Shown here: in pieces, positions 17,141 through 26,702 of the stretch
Layout: each line of letters starts with the position of its first letter
Numbering within the stretch: the stretch's first letter is position 1
NCBI GenBank assembly: GCA_022822495.1
Contig: JAJEBQ010000015.1
Span: 1-58,776 of the forward strand
Direction: 5' to 3'
Origin: Paracoccaceae bacterium
Lineage (GTDB): Bacteria; Pseudomonadota; Alphaproteobacteria; Rhodobacterales; Rhodobacteraceae
DNA: 58,776 bases
Translations under genes and position numbers: made by a program
The notes under the pieces: generated by a model
Seen by the model: the letters and a program-made list of their open reading frames with translations, nothing else
Databases searched by the model: none
What the model was told of the DNA's origin: nothing

Positions 17141-18199
17141 TTACTTTAGTAACCAGCGAGCAAAAGTTTGGACCAGCAATAGGACCAACATCAATCGCAA
17201 AACATGATGGGATATAACAAAAGCAACATCGGCGTTTGCAACAATTGCAATAATAGCCATTTCCGCTTGTCCGCCGGGTAAATATGCTAGAAGGGTATCA
17301 ATCGGTGAAGTTTGTAATATTCCCACAATCGTAAGGGTAAACATGATGCTTATTATACCAAGTAGAATACAGTAGCCTAAGGCTGAGAGTATATACTTTT
17401 TAAGCTCCGCTCCATTGATACCGCTGTACCGTATACCAACGCCTAAACCGATAAAAAACTGAGCACCCCAAATGAATTCGACGGGAGGTCGAACCGTTAT
17501 TAATCCACTGAGTGACAATATGGCAGTCAATAACATGGGCCCCAAGATGGTTGCACCAGAAATTTTCAGTAAGGCAGCGAGTTTCCAACCGGCAATAGCA
17601 GCAAATATCATCAATCCAAGTTCCTGAGCTGGTATATGTATCAAGTTCACACCAGGAGGGCGTGTAAGGTCGATATTCCATATGGAAGTTACAACAAAAG
17701 GTACTATGAAAAGGATGATCAGAACTCTCGTTGCGTGAATGAGTGACAAGGCTCTTACATTCGCACCAGCTTTATCGCCGAACAATAACATCTCGACAAG
17801 CCCACCAGGTATGGAGGCATAATAGGAAGTATTGGGATCAAAGCCCAAAGTCTTGAAATAATAAAATCCTGAGGTACAAACAACGATTAGAAAAAGTGGA
17901 ATTATGATCAGTGAAGAGCCCAGCTGTGTGATCTCCGATAGAATATCTGGAGTAATGGTTGCACCAATAGCAACACCAAGTATGGTTCGCATCAAGATAC
18001 TTAGCCTGGTGAATCCTTCCAATTGAAAACCAATAAGAGCAGCGATCAGACAACCCACCATAGGACCAATCAATAGTGGTATTGGAAGTCCCAGGAAGAT
18101 AAAAACCACCCCTCCTAAAATGGCAAAAAGCAACGTTTTGGACTGGACGGATGTAATCAACAAACCTTGTAGTATTTTTTTCATTTGCCGAAATTTCAT
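17141..18199 (-). CDS. AbrB-family integral membrane protein (putative transporter)
   Basis: A 352-residue inner-membrane protein with about ten hydrophobic helices arranged as two related halves, typical of the AbrB-duplication membrane family (distinct from the AbrB transcription factor). Hallmarks are LGVAIGATITPDI, the repeated PGGLVEMLLFGDKAGA and PGGQAEMAIIAIVANADVAFV motifs, and SHHVLRL near the C-terminus. E. coli AbrB is a putative regulator-named membrane protein; many homologues sit beside organic-acid catabolism genes. Here the downstream minus-strand genes are decayed, so the transport substrate cannot be read from context. Confidence 0.85.
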   Translation of the reverse strand: MKFRQMKKILQGLLITSVQSKTLLFAILGGVVFIFLGLPIPLLIGPMVGCLIAALIGFQLEGFTRLSILMRTILGVAIGATITPDILSEITQLGSSLIIIPLFLIVVCTSGFYYFKTLGFDPNTSYYASIPGGLVEMLLFGDKAGANVRALSLIHATRVLIILFIVPFVVTSIWNIDLTRPPGVNLIHIPAQELGLMIFAAIAGWKLAALLKISGATILGPMLLTAILSLSGLITVRPPVEFIWGAQFFIGLGVGIRYSGINGAELKKYILSALGYCILLGIISIMFTLTIVGILQTSPIDTLLAYLPGGQAEMAIIAIVANADVAFVISHHVLRLMLVLLLVQTFARWLLK

Positions 18200-18331
18200 A
18201 CACTAACTAAAACAAATACGGGAGGGTATAACAACCGAATAAGGAAAAATGACGTGTGGACATTAAAGTGCAGGACAGTTTGGAATTCCCTTGATATCAT
18301 AAATTACGGCCATTTCTAAAGGAGACATAAA

Positions 18332-18841
18332 TTGACAAGGAACTTGAGGGGCATGAAACGGGTAGGCGAAAAGAGATTCCGAGAAGACCCAGGACTCTTT
18401 TATGAGGATTTCGTCATCGGTGATTGGATAGAACATTGGCCGGGCAGAACCATTACTGAAAATGATAATATTTGGTTCACAAACCTTACCATGAACACAC
18501 ACCCCTTACATTTTGATACCAATTTTGCCGCAGAAACAGAATTTGGGAAATGTCTGATCAATTCAACACTAACCGTAGCTGTGGTTACAGGTATGTGTGT
18601 TTCAAGTACAAGTCAGAAAGCCATTGCCAACCTGGGATGGGAAGAGATTAAACTCCCGGCACCTGTTTTTATTGGAGATACCTTGTATGGAGAGACTGAA
18701 ATTCTAGGTAAGCGTGAATCCAAAAAAAGACCAAATTGTGGGGTGGTAAGGGTTCGCCATCTTGGAAAAAATCAGGACCAACAAATAATTTGTGATATGG
18801 TTAGATCTTTTCTTATTCCAAAAAATGTTTCTGATAATTGA
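18332..18841 (+). CDS. MaoC-like dehydratase
   Basis: A 169-residue hotdog-fold protein of the MaoC/mesaconyl-CoA hydratase type. FYEDFVIGDWIEHWPGRTITENDN is the conserved N-terminal region (cited in parts: GRTITEND). The hydratase catalytic Asp/His are in MNTHPLHFDTNFA, and LPAPVFIGDTLYGETEIL closes the fold. The start is TTG 18332, supported by GGAG at 18321-18324; a later ATG at 18353 is possible. It is 13 bp from the first candidate coxD start and reads in the same direction, so it probably belongs to the cox-type transcript. Substrate likely a hydroxyacyl- or enoyl-CoA. Confidence 0.83.
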   Translation: MTRNLRGMKRVGEKRFREDPGLFYEDFVIGDWIEHWPGRTITENDNIWFTNLTMNTHPLHFDTNFAAETEFGKCLINSTLTVAVVTGMCVSSTSQKAIANLGWEEIKLPAPVFIGDTLYGETEILGKRESKKRPNCGVVRVRHLGKNQDQQIICDMVRSFLIPKNVSDN

Positions 18842-18854
18842 ACAGTAAACAGGA

Positions 18855-19814
18855 TTGAACCTGAATTTCTGTAATGTAGTTAATTCGGAGGTTATGGATT
18901 TGAGCGAACACACAGCAACGATAGAAGCAGTACAAAGTATGTTGAGGGAAACTGATTATCTTTGTGACCGCTCACTTGCAACAACGGTATTTCTAGCCCT
19001 GAAACTCAAGAGACCACTCTTTCTTGAAGGAGAGGCCGGTGTTGGTAAAACGGAAATTGCCCTGGCAATTTCGCGTTCCCTTGGTCGGAAATTAATACGG
19101 CTACAATGTTATGAAGGACTTGATACGGGCTCGGCCGTATATGAATGGAATTTTCCAGCCCAAATGGTTGCAATCAGAACAGCTGAAGCATCTGGTGGCT
19201 TGGAACGGAATGCTCTACAGGAAGAATTGTTTTCGAAGGATTATTTAATTTCGAGACCAATTTTAGAGGCCCTTGACGACCACGAGGAGGGGCCGCCAAT
19301 CCTTTTGATTGATGAAATCGATAGAACGGATGAACCATTTGAAGCTTTTTTACTTGAAGTTCTCTCGGATTTTCAAGTAACCATACCTGAGTTGGGGACC
19401 ATTAAATCTGCTAACCCACCGATTGTAATACTCACTTCGAACCGAACCCGAGAAATTCATGACGCATTGAAAAGAAGGTGTTTTTACTATTGGGTCGATT
19501 TCCCAGACTTCCAAAGGGAGTTGGACATAATAAAGGTGAAGGTGCCAGAAGCTGGTGAAGCTTTTGCCAAGGAAATAGTTGCCTTTGTACATACACTTCG
19601 AGGGGAAGAATTGTTCAAAAAACCCGGGGTTGCTGAATCAATTGATTGGGCCAAGTGCCTATTGGCTTTGAATGTCATAGAGCTATCACCGGAAGTTGTG
19701 TCGAATACCATGGGAGCCTTACTGAAATACCAAGATGATTTGGCAATGATAGGAGGTTCGAAAAGTCAAAAAATATTGCAACAAGCCACGGAAATGGCCA
19801 AAGAGGTCGTGTAA
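18855..19814 (+). CDS. coxD: MoxR/CoxD-type AAA+ ATPase
   Basis: A MoxR-class AAA+ protein of up to 319 residues. Walker A is GEAGVGKTE, Walker B is ILLIDEIDR, and sensor 1 is VILTSNRTREIHDALKRRC with the arginine finger. CoxD-type ATPases act as chaperones with CoxE to build the Cu/Mo active site of CO dehydrogenase. The start is uncertain: GGAGGT at 18887-18892 points to TTG 18900, whereas the ATG at 18894 is too close to it. It precedes coxE by 63 bp. Confidence 0.9.
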   Translation: MNLNFCNVVNSEVMDLSEHTATIEAVQSMLRETDYLCDRSLATTVFLALKLKRPLFLEGEAGVGKTEIALAISRSLGRKLIRLQCYEGLDTGSAVYEWNFPAQMVAIRTAEASGGLERNALQEELFSKDYLISRPILEALDDHEEGPPILLIDEIDRTDEPFEAFLLEVLSDFQVTIPELGTIKSANPPIVILTSNRTREIHDALKRRCFYYWVDFPDFQRELDIIKVKVPEAGEAFAKEIVAFVHTLRGEELFKKPGVAESIDWAKCLLALNVIELSPEVVSNTMGALLKYQDDLAMIGGSKSQKILQQATEMAKEVV

Positions 19815-19877
19815 GTTCATGCGCACCTCATCTGGTAACTTAACTATCCCCATAATACTCCTATTGGAAACAACTTT

Positions 19878-21131
19878 ATGAAAACTGAAGGTGATTTTTC
19901 CAAATCGGTACTGGTTGAAAACATAACCCATTTTGCCCGAGCATTAAGGCATTCCGGCTTATCCATAGGAACAGGCCAGGCGATTAAGGCCATCAAGGCA
20001 GTGGAAGAAGTTGGATTAGAATCAAGGGAAGATTTTTTCTCGGTTTTACATAGTTGTTTCGTTACCAAGCCAGATCAGATGGTCGTTTTCTCGCAAACCT
20101 TTGAACTTTTTTGGCGAGATCCAAGATATCACGATCGCATGATGTCCATTATGCTGCCTAGTGTAAGGGGTGCCAACGAAGCAACTAAACCCGAGGCAGG
20201 CATGAAAAGAGCAGGCCAATCCCTAATGAAAGACTCAAAAGAATTACCCGTCTCTGGTGGTAATGATCATGAGGTTGGGGAAGAACTGGAAGTTGTTTCG
20301 ACGGGAACGTCATCCTACAAGGACAGGTTCAATTCGATGGATTTTGAGCAAATGTCCATATCCGAAATCAGGGAAGCCAAACGAGTGATAACGGAACTTG
20401 AACTTCCATTAAAAAAGTTGGTTTCAAGAAGATTCAGACCAGATCCAAAAGGGAGAATTTCTGATTGGAAGAGTACCATGCAAAAGGCCGCTAGACATGG
20501 TGGAGAAATTTATGGGTTGGGGTACCGAAAACCAACTGAGCGGCATCCAAATCTTGTAACACTTTGCGATATTTCTGGAAGCATGTCGACCTATTCAAGA
20601 ATGCTCCTGCATTTTCTGCATTCCCTCACCACACAACGAAACAACAAATGGACAAAAGTTCATTCCTTCACATTTGGTACCAGATTAACCAATGTTACCC
20701 GAAACTTGGCGATAAATGATGTGGATCAAGCCCTGGAATCAGCAGGAAATGAAGTTTCCGATTGGGAAGGGGGCACCAGGATTGGAGAATCTCTCAAGGA
20801 ATTTAATTTCAAATGGTCAAGACGAGTTTTGGGTCGAGGATCTTTGGTTCTTTTAATTTCAGATGGGCTTGAGAGTGGTGATATAACTGAACTCGGTCAG
20901 GAAATGAAACGACTTCAACTCAGTGCCCGCAGATTGATCTGGATCAACCCGCTTCTTCGCTGGGAAAACTTTACACCCCAAGCAAGAGGAATTGTTGCCA
21001 TGTTACCATATGTGGACTGTTTCAAATCAGCACATAACATCAATTCTCTCATCGGATTGGCCAAAGTGTTGTATAATTCCTTTGGTGATGGTGAGAAGTC
21101 AAGATTAATGAAAACCCTGCAATATGGGTAG
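19878..21131 (+). CDS. coxE: CoxE-type VWA domain protein
   Basis: A 417-residue partner of CoxD. The C-terminal von Willebrand A domain carries the MIDAS motif DISGSMS (from about residue 231), with TFGTRLT and ISDGLES as further metal-site segments. The N-terminal half (LRHSGLSIGTGQAIKAIKAVE) and the acidic linker are typical for CoxE. With CoxD it is thought to mature the molybdenum hydroxylase encoded downstream. The length is normal. Confidence 0.92.
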   Translation: MKTEGDFSKSVLVENITHFARALRHSGLSIGTGQAIKAIKAVEEVGLESREDFFSVLHSCFVTKPDQMVVFSQTFELFWRDPRYHDRMMSIMLPSVRGANEATKPEAGMKRAGQSLMKDSKELPVSGGNDHEVGEELEVVSTGTSSYKDRFNSMDFEQMSISEIREAKRVITELELPLKKLVSRRFRPDPKGRISDWKSTMQKAARHGGEIYGLGYRKPTERHPNLVTLCDISGSMSTYSRMLLHFLHSLTTQRNNKWTKVHSFTFGTRLTNVTRNLAINDVDQALESAGNEVSDWEGGTRIGESLKEFNFKWSRRVLGRGSLVLLISDGLESGDITELGQEMKRLQLSARRLIWINPLLRWENFTPQARGIVAMLPYVDCFKSAHNINSLIGLAKVLYNSFGDGEKSRLMKTLQYG

Positions 21132-21162
21132 GAATTGAATTTTGCCAACAAAGAATGAATAA

Positions 21163-22164
21163 ATGATACGACCTGAATATGAAAAGATACCCGAGATCGC
21201 CCTAAACTGGCACCGAAATGGCGGGGCGGCAATTGCTTCAGTCATAGAAACTTGGGGATCAGCACCCAGACCAGTTGGTAGTCAGTTGGCCATAAGTTCT
21301 AAAGGGGAAATAGCCGGTTCAGTTTCTGGAGGATGCGTTGAAGGAGCTGTTGTAGCTGAAGCCTTGGATGCTATGGAGACAAAATGCCCCATTGTGCTTG
21401 AATTCGGTGTGGCTGATGAAGATGCCTTTGCTGTTGGTTTGGCTTGTGGCGGTAAAATTGAGGTGCTGGTTGAACCGATTGCTGGACCTCTTGGAATTTC
21501 TGAAGAAAAATTATTGCAGCTCGTTAATAATCAGTCACAGGGAATACCAACTATTGTAAGTACGTCACTCGATTCTTGGGATAGTAGGGTGATTTCTTAT
21601 GGTGCCGCCCAGATGACAAAAGGTCTTATTGAGGCTTTGGAACAAGATAAAAGCAGTATAGTTGATGGGGTATTCATCAATGTGTTCAATCCACCTCTTA
21701 AACTGATTGTTGTGGGCGGTGTTCATATAGCTCAACCGCTGGTTCATATAGCCCAAAATTCTGGTTATCAGACGATGATTATAGACCCAAGGGAATCATT
21801 CGGTTCAAAGGACCGTTTTCCAGGGGAACGAATAAGCAATGAATGGCCGGATGAGGCCATTAAAAATGAAAATCCTGATCTTCGAACAGCTGTTGTGACC
21901 CTGACACATGATCCAAAGATTGATGACCCAGCTATCCTTGAGGCTCTCAAAGCACCTGTATTCTATATTGGCTGCTTAGGGTCAACCCGAACGCATGCCA
22001 AACGTCTGGCCAGATTAAAAGAAAAATCTATTGACGAAGATCAGTTGGCGAGGTTACATGGTCCCATAGGTTTGGATATAGGTTCTCGTACGCCTGCTGA
22101 GATAGCTATTGCCATCATGGCTGAAATTACCCAAACTCTGCGCAAAGGTAATCTGGGACAATGA
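21163..22164 (+). CDS. XdhC/CoxF-family molybdenum cofactor insertion protein
   Basis: A 333-residue XdhC-type protein. Members bind the sulfurated molybdenum cofactor and insert it into xanthine-dehydrogenase-family enzymes. The N-terminal XdhC/CoxI domain has ETWGSAPRPVGSQL and GSVSGGCVEGAVV, which includes the conserved Cys. The C-terminal Rossmann domain has IVVGGVHIAQPL and VTLTHDPKIDDPAI, ending with GLDIGSRTPAEIA. The start follows coxE by 31 bp, and the stop overlaps the next start by four bases. Confidence 0.93.
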   Translation: MIRPEYEKIPEIALNWHRNGGAAIASVIETWGSAPRPVGSQLAISSKGEIAGSVSGGCVEGAVVAEALDAMETKCPIVLEFGVADEDAFAVGLACGGKIEVLVEPIAGPLGISEEKLLQLVNNQSQGIPTIVSTSLDSWDSRVISYGAAQMTKGLIEALEQDKSSIVDGVFINVFNPPLKLIVVGGVHIAQPLVHIAQNSGYQTMIIDPRESFGSKDRFPGERISNEWPDEAIKNENPDLRTAVVTLTHDPKIDDPAILEALKAPVFYIGCLGSTRTHAKRLARLKEKSIDEDQLARLHGPIGLDIGSRTPAEIAIAIMAEITQTLRKGNLGQ

Positions 22165-23651
22165 AATTTGACACCTGTCAGATAAAGGATGCAGAAGGGT
22201 GTATCCTGGCTCATTCCGTAATCACCCATTCAAAAAAAATCAAAAAAGGTAAGGTTCTCAATCCCCAGGACTTGGAAGTTATTCATAATTCCGGAATTAG
22301 TGAGATTATGGTTGCAAGGCTCGAACCAGGAGACCTTGGAGAAGATGAGGCAGCTGCCCTTTTGGGTAATAAGATAACTACCGAAGAACCCTCCTTATTT
22401 GCTTCCACCCCATTTACAGGCAGGATTAACATTTATTCTTCTCAGGAAGGTTTGTTGAAATTTGATTCCAAAAGGATTACTGCATTCAATATGGTGGATG
22501 AGGCAATCACACTTGCTACTTTGCCTAATCTTGCCAAGGTGGAAAAAAATCAGCTGATAGGCACAGTGAAGATCATTCCCTATGGGGTATCCAGAACAAA
22601 AGTATTACAAGCTGCTTCCTTGCTTGAAAATATCATGGAATTTAAGAAGGTGATCATCAAGCAAGCTGACTTGATAATTACGACTCATACAGGTGAAAAA
22701 GACAAGCTTTCAGATAAAAGTGTTGAAGTCACAAAAGCCCGTCTGAAAGGACTTGGGATCACACTTGAGCAAGTATTTTTTGAACCACATGATGCTAATT
22801 TACTGGGAAAATCACTGCAAGATACCAAGGCCCCACTCGTGTTGGTTATGACTTCAACAGCAACTTCTGATCAAAACGATACTGGTCCACTGGCCTTGCG
22901 ATTGGCAGGTGGAAAAGTTGCCAGAGTAGGTATACCGGTAGACCCGGGCAATTTGCTGTTTTATGGCAAATTGGGGTTCCAAAAAGTCATTGGACTTCCA
23001 GGCTGTGCACGTTCGCCAGCCTTGAATGGCGCTGATTGGGTATTGGAAAGAATCGCCTGTGGTATTGATTTATCGCCGGAAGATTTTGCCGCAATGGGAA
23101 CCGGGGGATTACTGAAAGAAATTCCGATCAGGCGCCAACCAAGGGATAGAAGAAGGTCAGGTCCATTAAAACCAGACATTCAGGTGATACTTATGGGTGA
23201 TTCGAAAGCCGAGAATTTTAATTCCCAATTTTCCAATATTATGGCGGCACAGATTGATGGCCTGAGTATTGTTGGAGATATTTGTGAAGACAAAATTGCA
23301 AAGTTCACAAACTTGAAACAAGTCAGACTTGTACAAATTCACGGAAGTCCAGGAAAATCCAATTTGATTGCTAGGGCAATGGTCTCTCTCCCAAGAAAAA
23401 CCGATGCCGTTATTTTTATAAATCTTCATAATGAAGTGATAATAACTTCGGATCGGATAAATCAATTAATAAGTGCTTTCAGTCCCGAAGATGGCAGAGA
23501 AATCTGCAAATTTGGTGGCGTAAACGTTCCTATGGGGCCGCCAATTCTGTTTGGTCGAAGATTTTTTGAAAATTTGAGATTATTGGATCGGGGTCTTAGA
23601 CCAAATGACCTAATTAAGGAGGGTGGGGATTATTTAATTGAATTAGACTAA
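22161..23651 (+). CDS. MoeA/CinA-like molybdopterin-binding protein fused to a degenerate MocA-like domain
   Basis: A 496-residue fusion. Residues about 1-330 are a molybdopterin-binding region of the MoeA/MogA superfamily (ADLIITTHTGE, MTSTATSDQNDTGP, IGLPGCARSPALNGAD). From about 340 it aligns in layout with MocA-type molybdenum cofactor cytidylyltransferase. The expected nucleotide-binding LAAGxSxRMG and GDMP motifs are absent: the corresponding segments read ILMGDSKAENFNSQF and FINLHNE. The C-terminal LFGRRFFENLRLL is retained. The fusion is known next to cox clusters. This copy probably keeps only a binding or scaffolding role. Confidence 0.8.
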   Translation: MKFDTCQIKDAEGCILAHSVITHSKKIKKGKVLNPQDLEVIHNSGISEIMVARLEPGDLGEDEAAALLGNKITTEEPSLFASTPFTGRINIYSSQEGLLKFDSKRITAFNMVDEAITLATLPNLAKVEKNQLIGTVKIIPYGVSRTKVLQAASLLENIMEFKKVIIKQADLIITTHTGEKDKLSDKSVEVTKARLKGLGITLEQVFFEPHDANLLGKSLQDTKAPLVLVMTSTATSDQNDTGPLALRLAGGKVARVGIPVDPGNLLFYGKLGFQKVIGLPGCARSPALNGADWVLERIACGIDLSPEDFAAMGTGGLLKEIPIRRQPRDRRRSGPLKPDIQVILMGDSKAENFNSQFSNIMAAQIDGLSIVGDICEDKIAKFTNLKQVRLVQIHGSPGKSNLIARAMVSLPRKTDAVIFINLHNEVIITSDRINQLISAFSPEDGREICKFGGVNVPMGPPILFGRRFFENLRLLDRGLRPNDLIKEGGDYLIELD

Positions 23652-23753
23652 GCTTAGGTTCACAACTTAATTTTTAATTTGGCAAGGTTCAGATTTTAAG
23701 TAATTATTTAGGAAAGGAATTTCATAAGGATTGAAATTAATTGGAGGAAATAA

Positions 23754-24218
23754 ATGGCTACAGTAACCATGACGGTAAATGGCAAATCGGTCTCAGGAGA
23801 AGTTGAGGGTAGGACCTTGCTTTCTGATTTTGTTAGGAATAACCTTAACCTGACGGGAACTCATATTGGATGTGATACAAGCCAATGTGGAGCCTGTGTT
23901 GTTCATGTCGATGGAAAGGCGGTAAAATCCTGTACGATTTTTGCCCTTGAAGTCGAGGGAAGTACTGTCAAAACCATTGAAGGTATGGCCAATCCTGATG
24001 GCTCCCTAGGGGTGGTGCAGCAGGCGTTTCAGGATAATCATGGCTTGCAATGTGGATTTTGTACACCTGGTATGGTCATGTCAGCCGCAGCTCTTCTGGA
24101 CGAAAACCCCAACCCGACTGAAACTGAAATACGTGAGTACCTTGAAGGGAACATTTGTCGATGCACAGGCTACCACAATATTGTGAAGTCAATCCAGGCT
24201 GCTGCTGTGGCGGCTTAG
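23754..24218 (+). CDS. coxS: Molybdenum hydroxylase small subunit, 2Fe-2S (CoxS-type)
   Basis: A 154-residue electron-transfer subunit with two 2Fe-2S clusters. The plant-ferredoxin-type cluster is [16 protein letters not shown] plus a later Cys (KSCT). The second, helical cluster is CGFCTPG with CRCTGYH. It passes electrons from the Mo centre to FAD. A strong TTGGAGGAAATAA lies before the ATG. It is the first structural gene in the order S-L-M, the arrangement usual for form II clusters. Confidence 0.95.
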   Translation: MATVTMTVNGKSVSGEVEGRTLLSDFVRNNLNLTGTHIGCDTSQCGACVVHVDGKAVKSCTIFALEVEGSTVKTIEGMANPDGSLGVVQQAFQDNHGLQCGFCTPGMVMSAAALLDENPNPTETEIREYLEGNICRCTGYHNIVKSIQAAAVAA

Positions 24219-24283
24219 TTTGAAATTCTCCCAAAGGAAGAATTTTTAAAAGTGGATTACAACATTAAGTATAGGAGAATCTC

Positions 24284-26647
24284 ATGCCAGAAAATGGAAT
24301 AGGCGCCAGTTCCGTACGACGGGAAGATATTCGATTCCTGAGTGGAAACGGAAAGTATACGGATGATATCAATGTTCATGGTCAGAAGTATGTCTTTTTT
24401 CTTCGATCTGACGTAGCGCATGGCAAGATAAACAGTATTGACACAAGCAAGGCTGAAGCAGTATCGGGGGTCGTCGGGATATTTACAGGCGATGATTTTG
24501 TGGAAGTAGGTGGTTTGCCATGTGGCTGGCAGGTGACTGACCGTTTTGGTGAAGTCATGAAAGAACCCGGGCATCCGGTATTGGCACAAGGTAAAGTAAG
24601 GCATGTCGGTGACCCGATTGCCGCTGTAGTAGCTGATTCTCTTGAAATTGCAAGAGATGCTGCGGAGGTGATTAATGTTGATTTGGAAGAATTACCTGCA
24701 GTGGTTGATATGAAAGCAGCCGTAGAAGGTGGAACCCTGGTCCATGATGAAATCGAAACGAACCTGTGTTACGATTGGGGTTTTGTGGAAGAAAACCGAG
24801 ACGCAGTAGATGAAGCCATCAAGAGTGCACATCACGTTACCACTTTGGAATTGGTTAACAACAGACTGGTCCCCAATGCCATGGAACCACGAGTGGCAAT
24901 TGGTGACTACGATGCATCAAATGATCAATCAACCCTCTATACAACCTCACAAAATCCACATGTCATACGCTTGTTGATGGGTGCTTTTGTTCTTCAAATT
25001 CCAGAACATAAGTTACGCGTGGTAGCCCCTGATGTCGGAGGTGGTTTTGGCTCCAAAATATTCCATTATGCTGAAGAAGCCTTTTGTACTTTGGCAGCAA
25101 GGAAATTGCGTGTGCCTGTAAAATGGACTGCTAGCAGGACTGAATCCTTTATCACCGATGCCCATGGTCGAGATCATGTTACCAAGATTGAATTGGCGCT
25201 GGATGAGAACGGTATGTTTCAGGCAATCAGAACCGATACTTGCGCCAATATGGGTGCCTATTTATCAACTTTTTCGACCTCGGTACCAACTTGGTTGCAT
25301 GGTACATTGATGGCAGGGAATTATAAGACACCCCTGATTTATGTTAACGTCAAGGCTGTCTTTACAAATACAGTTCCAGTTGATGCCTACAGAGGAGCAG
25401 GAAGACCGGAAGCTACTTTCCAACTGGAAAGGGTCATTGACAAGGCTGCCAGGGAAATGGGCATGGATCCGGTGGAAATAAGACGAAAGAATTTTATCCA
25501 AAAAGATGAATTTCCTTATGCAACGCCTGTGGCCCTTGAATATGATACTGGTGATTATGACGCTACCATGGACAAGTTGCATGAAATCGCCGATCTGGAT
25601 GGATATGAAGCAAGAGCCAAGGCCTCCCGGGAAAAGGGATTGTTGCGAGGATTAGGTATCAATTGCTACATTGAAGCCTGTGGTATAGCCCCTTCCAATC
25701 TGGTTGGAATGCTAGGAGCCAGGGCGGGTCTCTATGAAAGTGCAACTGTGAGAGTGAATGCTACGGGATCCATAACTGTAATGACGGGTTGTCATTCCCA
25801 TGGTCAAGGCCATGAAACGACCTTCCCTCAAGTTATTGCAGATATGATCGGTATATCAGAAGATCAGGTACATATTCAGCATGGTGATACATCAAATACT
25901 CCCATGGGAATGGGAACCTATGGTTCTAGATCAATTGCTGTCGGTGGTGCCGCAATGGTCAGAGCTACGGAAAAAATCATTGCCAAGGCTAAAAAAATTG
26001 CTGCTCATTTGATGGAAGCTTCGGCTGAGGATATTGAATTAAAGGACGGCAGTTTCTCCGTAGTTGGAACGGACAAGTCTGTAGGATGGGGAGATGTTTG
26101 TCTGGCAGCTTATGTTCCCCATAATTATCCTCTGGAGGAATTGGAACCAGGTTTGGAAGAAACAGCTTTTTATGATCCAGCTAACTTTACTTTCCCGGCA
26201 GGGGCATATGCATGTGAAGTGGAGGTAGACCCCGATACGGGGAAAGTTGATATCTGTTCCTTTGCTGCCACAGATGATTTTGGCAATGTCATTAATCCGA
26301 TGGTGGTTGACGGGCAGGTTCATGGCGGAATAGCTCAAGGTATTGGGCAAGCTTTGCGCGAACATGCGTTCTACGATGAAAATGGACAATTACTTTCCGG
26401 TACATATATGGACTATTCTATGCCCCGTGCTGATGATTTGCCCAGTTTTGTCGTTGATCATTCTTGCCAGACACCCTGTACACATAATCCGTTAGGTGTT
26501 AAGGGTTGTGGTGAAGCAGGAGCTATTGGCTCGCCCCCAGCAGTCGTCAATGCTGTTATTGATGCTCTGAACAAGGGAGGATTCGATGTCAACCATATTG
26601 ACATGCCATTATCACCTTCGAGGGTTTGGACAGCCATTAATGGATAA
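24284..26647 (+). CDS. coxL: Aerobic CO dehydrogenase-like large subunit, form II
   Basis: A 787-residue molybdopterin-cytosine-dinucleotide subunit of the xanthine oxidase family. The active-site loop is AYRGAGR (residues 368-374), the form II signature, not the AYxCSFR of genuine CO-oxidising form I enzymes; the Cu-binding Cys is therefore missing. Other hallmarks are VGGGFGSK, GCHSHGQGHETTFPQ, and the catalytic base in VKGCGEAGAIGSPPA. The physiological substrate of form II enzymes is unsettled and may be an aldehyde, purine-like or other compound rather than CO. The length is standard. Confidence 0.95.
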   Translation: MPENGIGASSVRREDIRFLSGNGKYTDDINVHGQKYVFFLRSDVAHGKINSIDTSKAEAVSGVVGIFTGDDFVEVGGLPCGWQVTDRFGEVMKEPGHPVLAQGKVRHVGDPIAAVVADSLEIARDAAEVINVDLEELPAVVDMKAAVEGGTLVHDEIETNLCYDWGFVEENRDAVDEAIKSAHHVTTLELVNNRLVPNAMEPRVAIGDYDASNDQSTLYTTSQNPHVIRLLMGAFVLQIPEHKLRVVAPDVGGGFGSKIFHYAEEAFCTLAARKLRVPVKWTASRTESFITDAHGRDHVTKIELALDENGMFQAIRTDTCANMGAYLSTFSTSVPTWLHGTLMAGNYKTPLIYVNVKAVFTNTVPVDAYRGAGRPEATFQLERVIDKAAREMGMDPVEIRRKNFIQKDEFPYATPVALEYDTGDYDATMDKLHEIADLDGYEARAKASREKGLLRGLGINCYIEACGIAPSNLVGMLGARAGLYESATVRVNATGSITVMTGCHSHGQGHETTFPQVIADMIGISEDQVHIQHGDTSNTPMGMGTYGSRSIAVGGAAMVRATEKIIAKAKKIAAHLMEASAEDIELKDGSFSVVGTDKSVGWGDVCLAAYVPHNYPLEELEPGLEETAFYDPANFTFPAGAYACEVEVDPDTGKVDICSFAATDDFGNVINPMVVDGQVHGGIAQGIGQALREHAFYDENGQLLSGTYMDYSMPRADDLPSFVVDHSCQTPCTHNPLGVKGCGEAGAIGSPPAVVNAVIDALNKGGFDVNHIDMPLSPSRVWTAING

Positions 26648-26702
26648 GAACAGGTTAGGATTTTTTATATCTCCAAAGGGTAGTTTAACAGGAGGATAGC
26701 AT

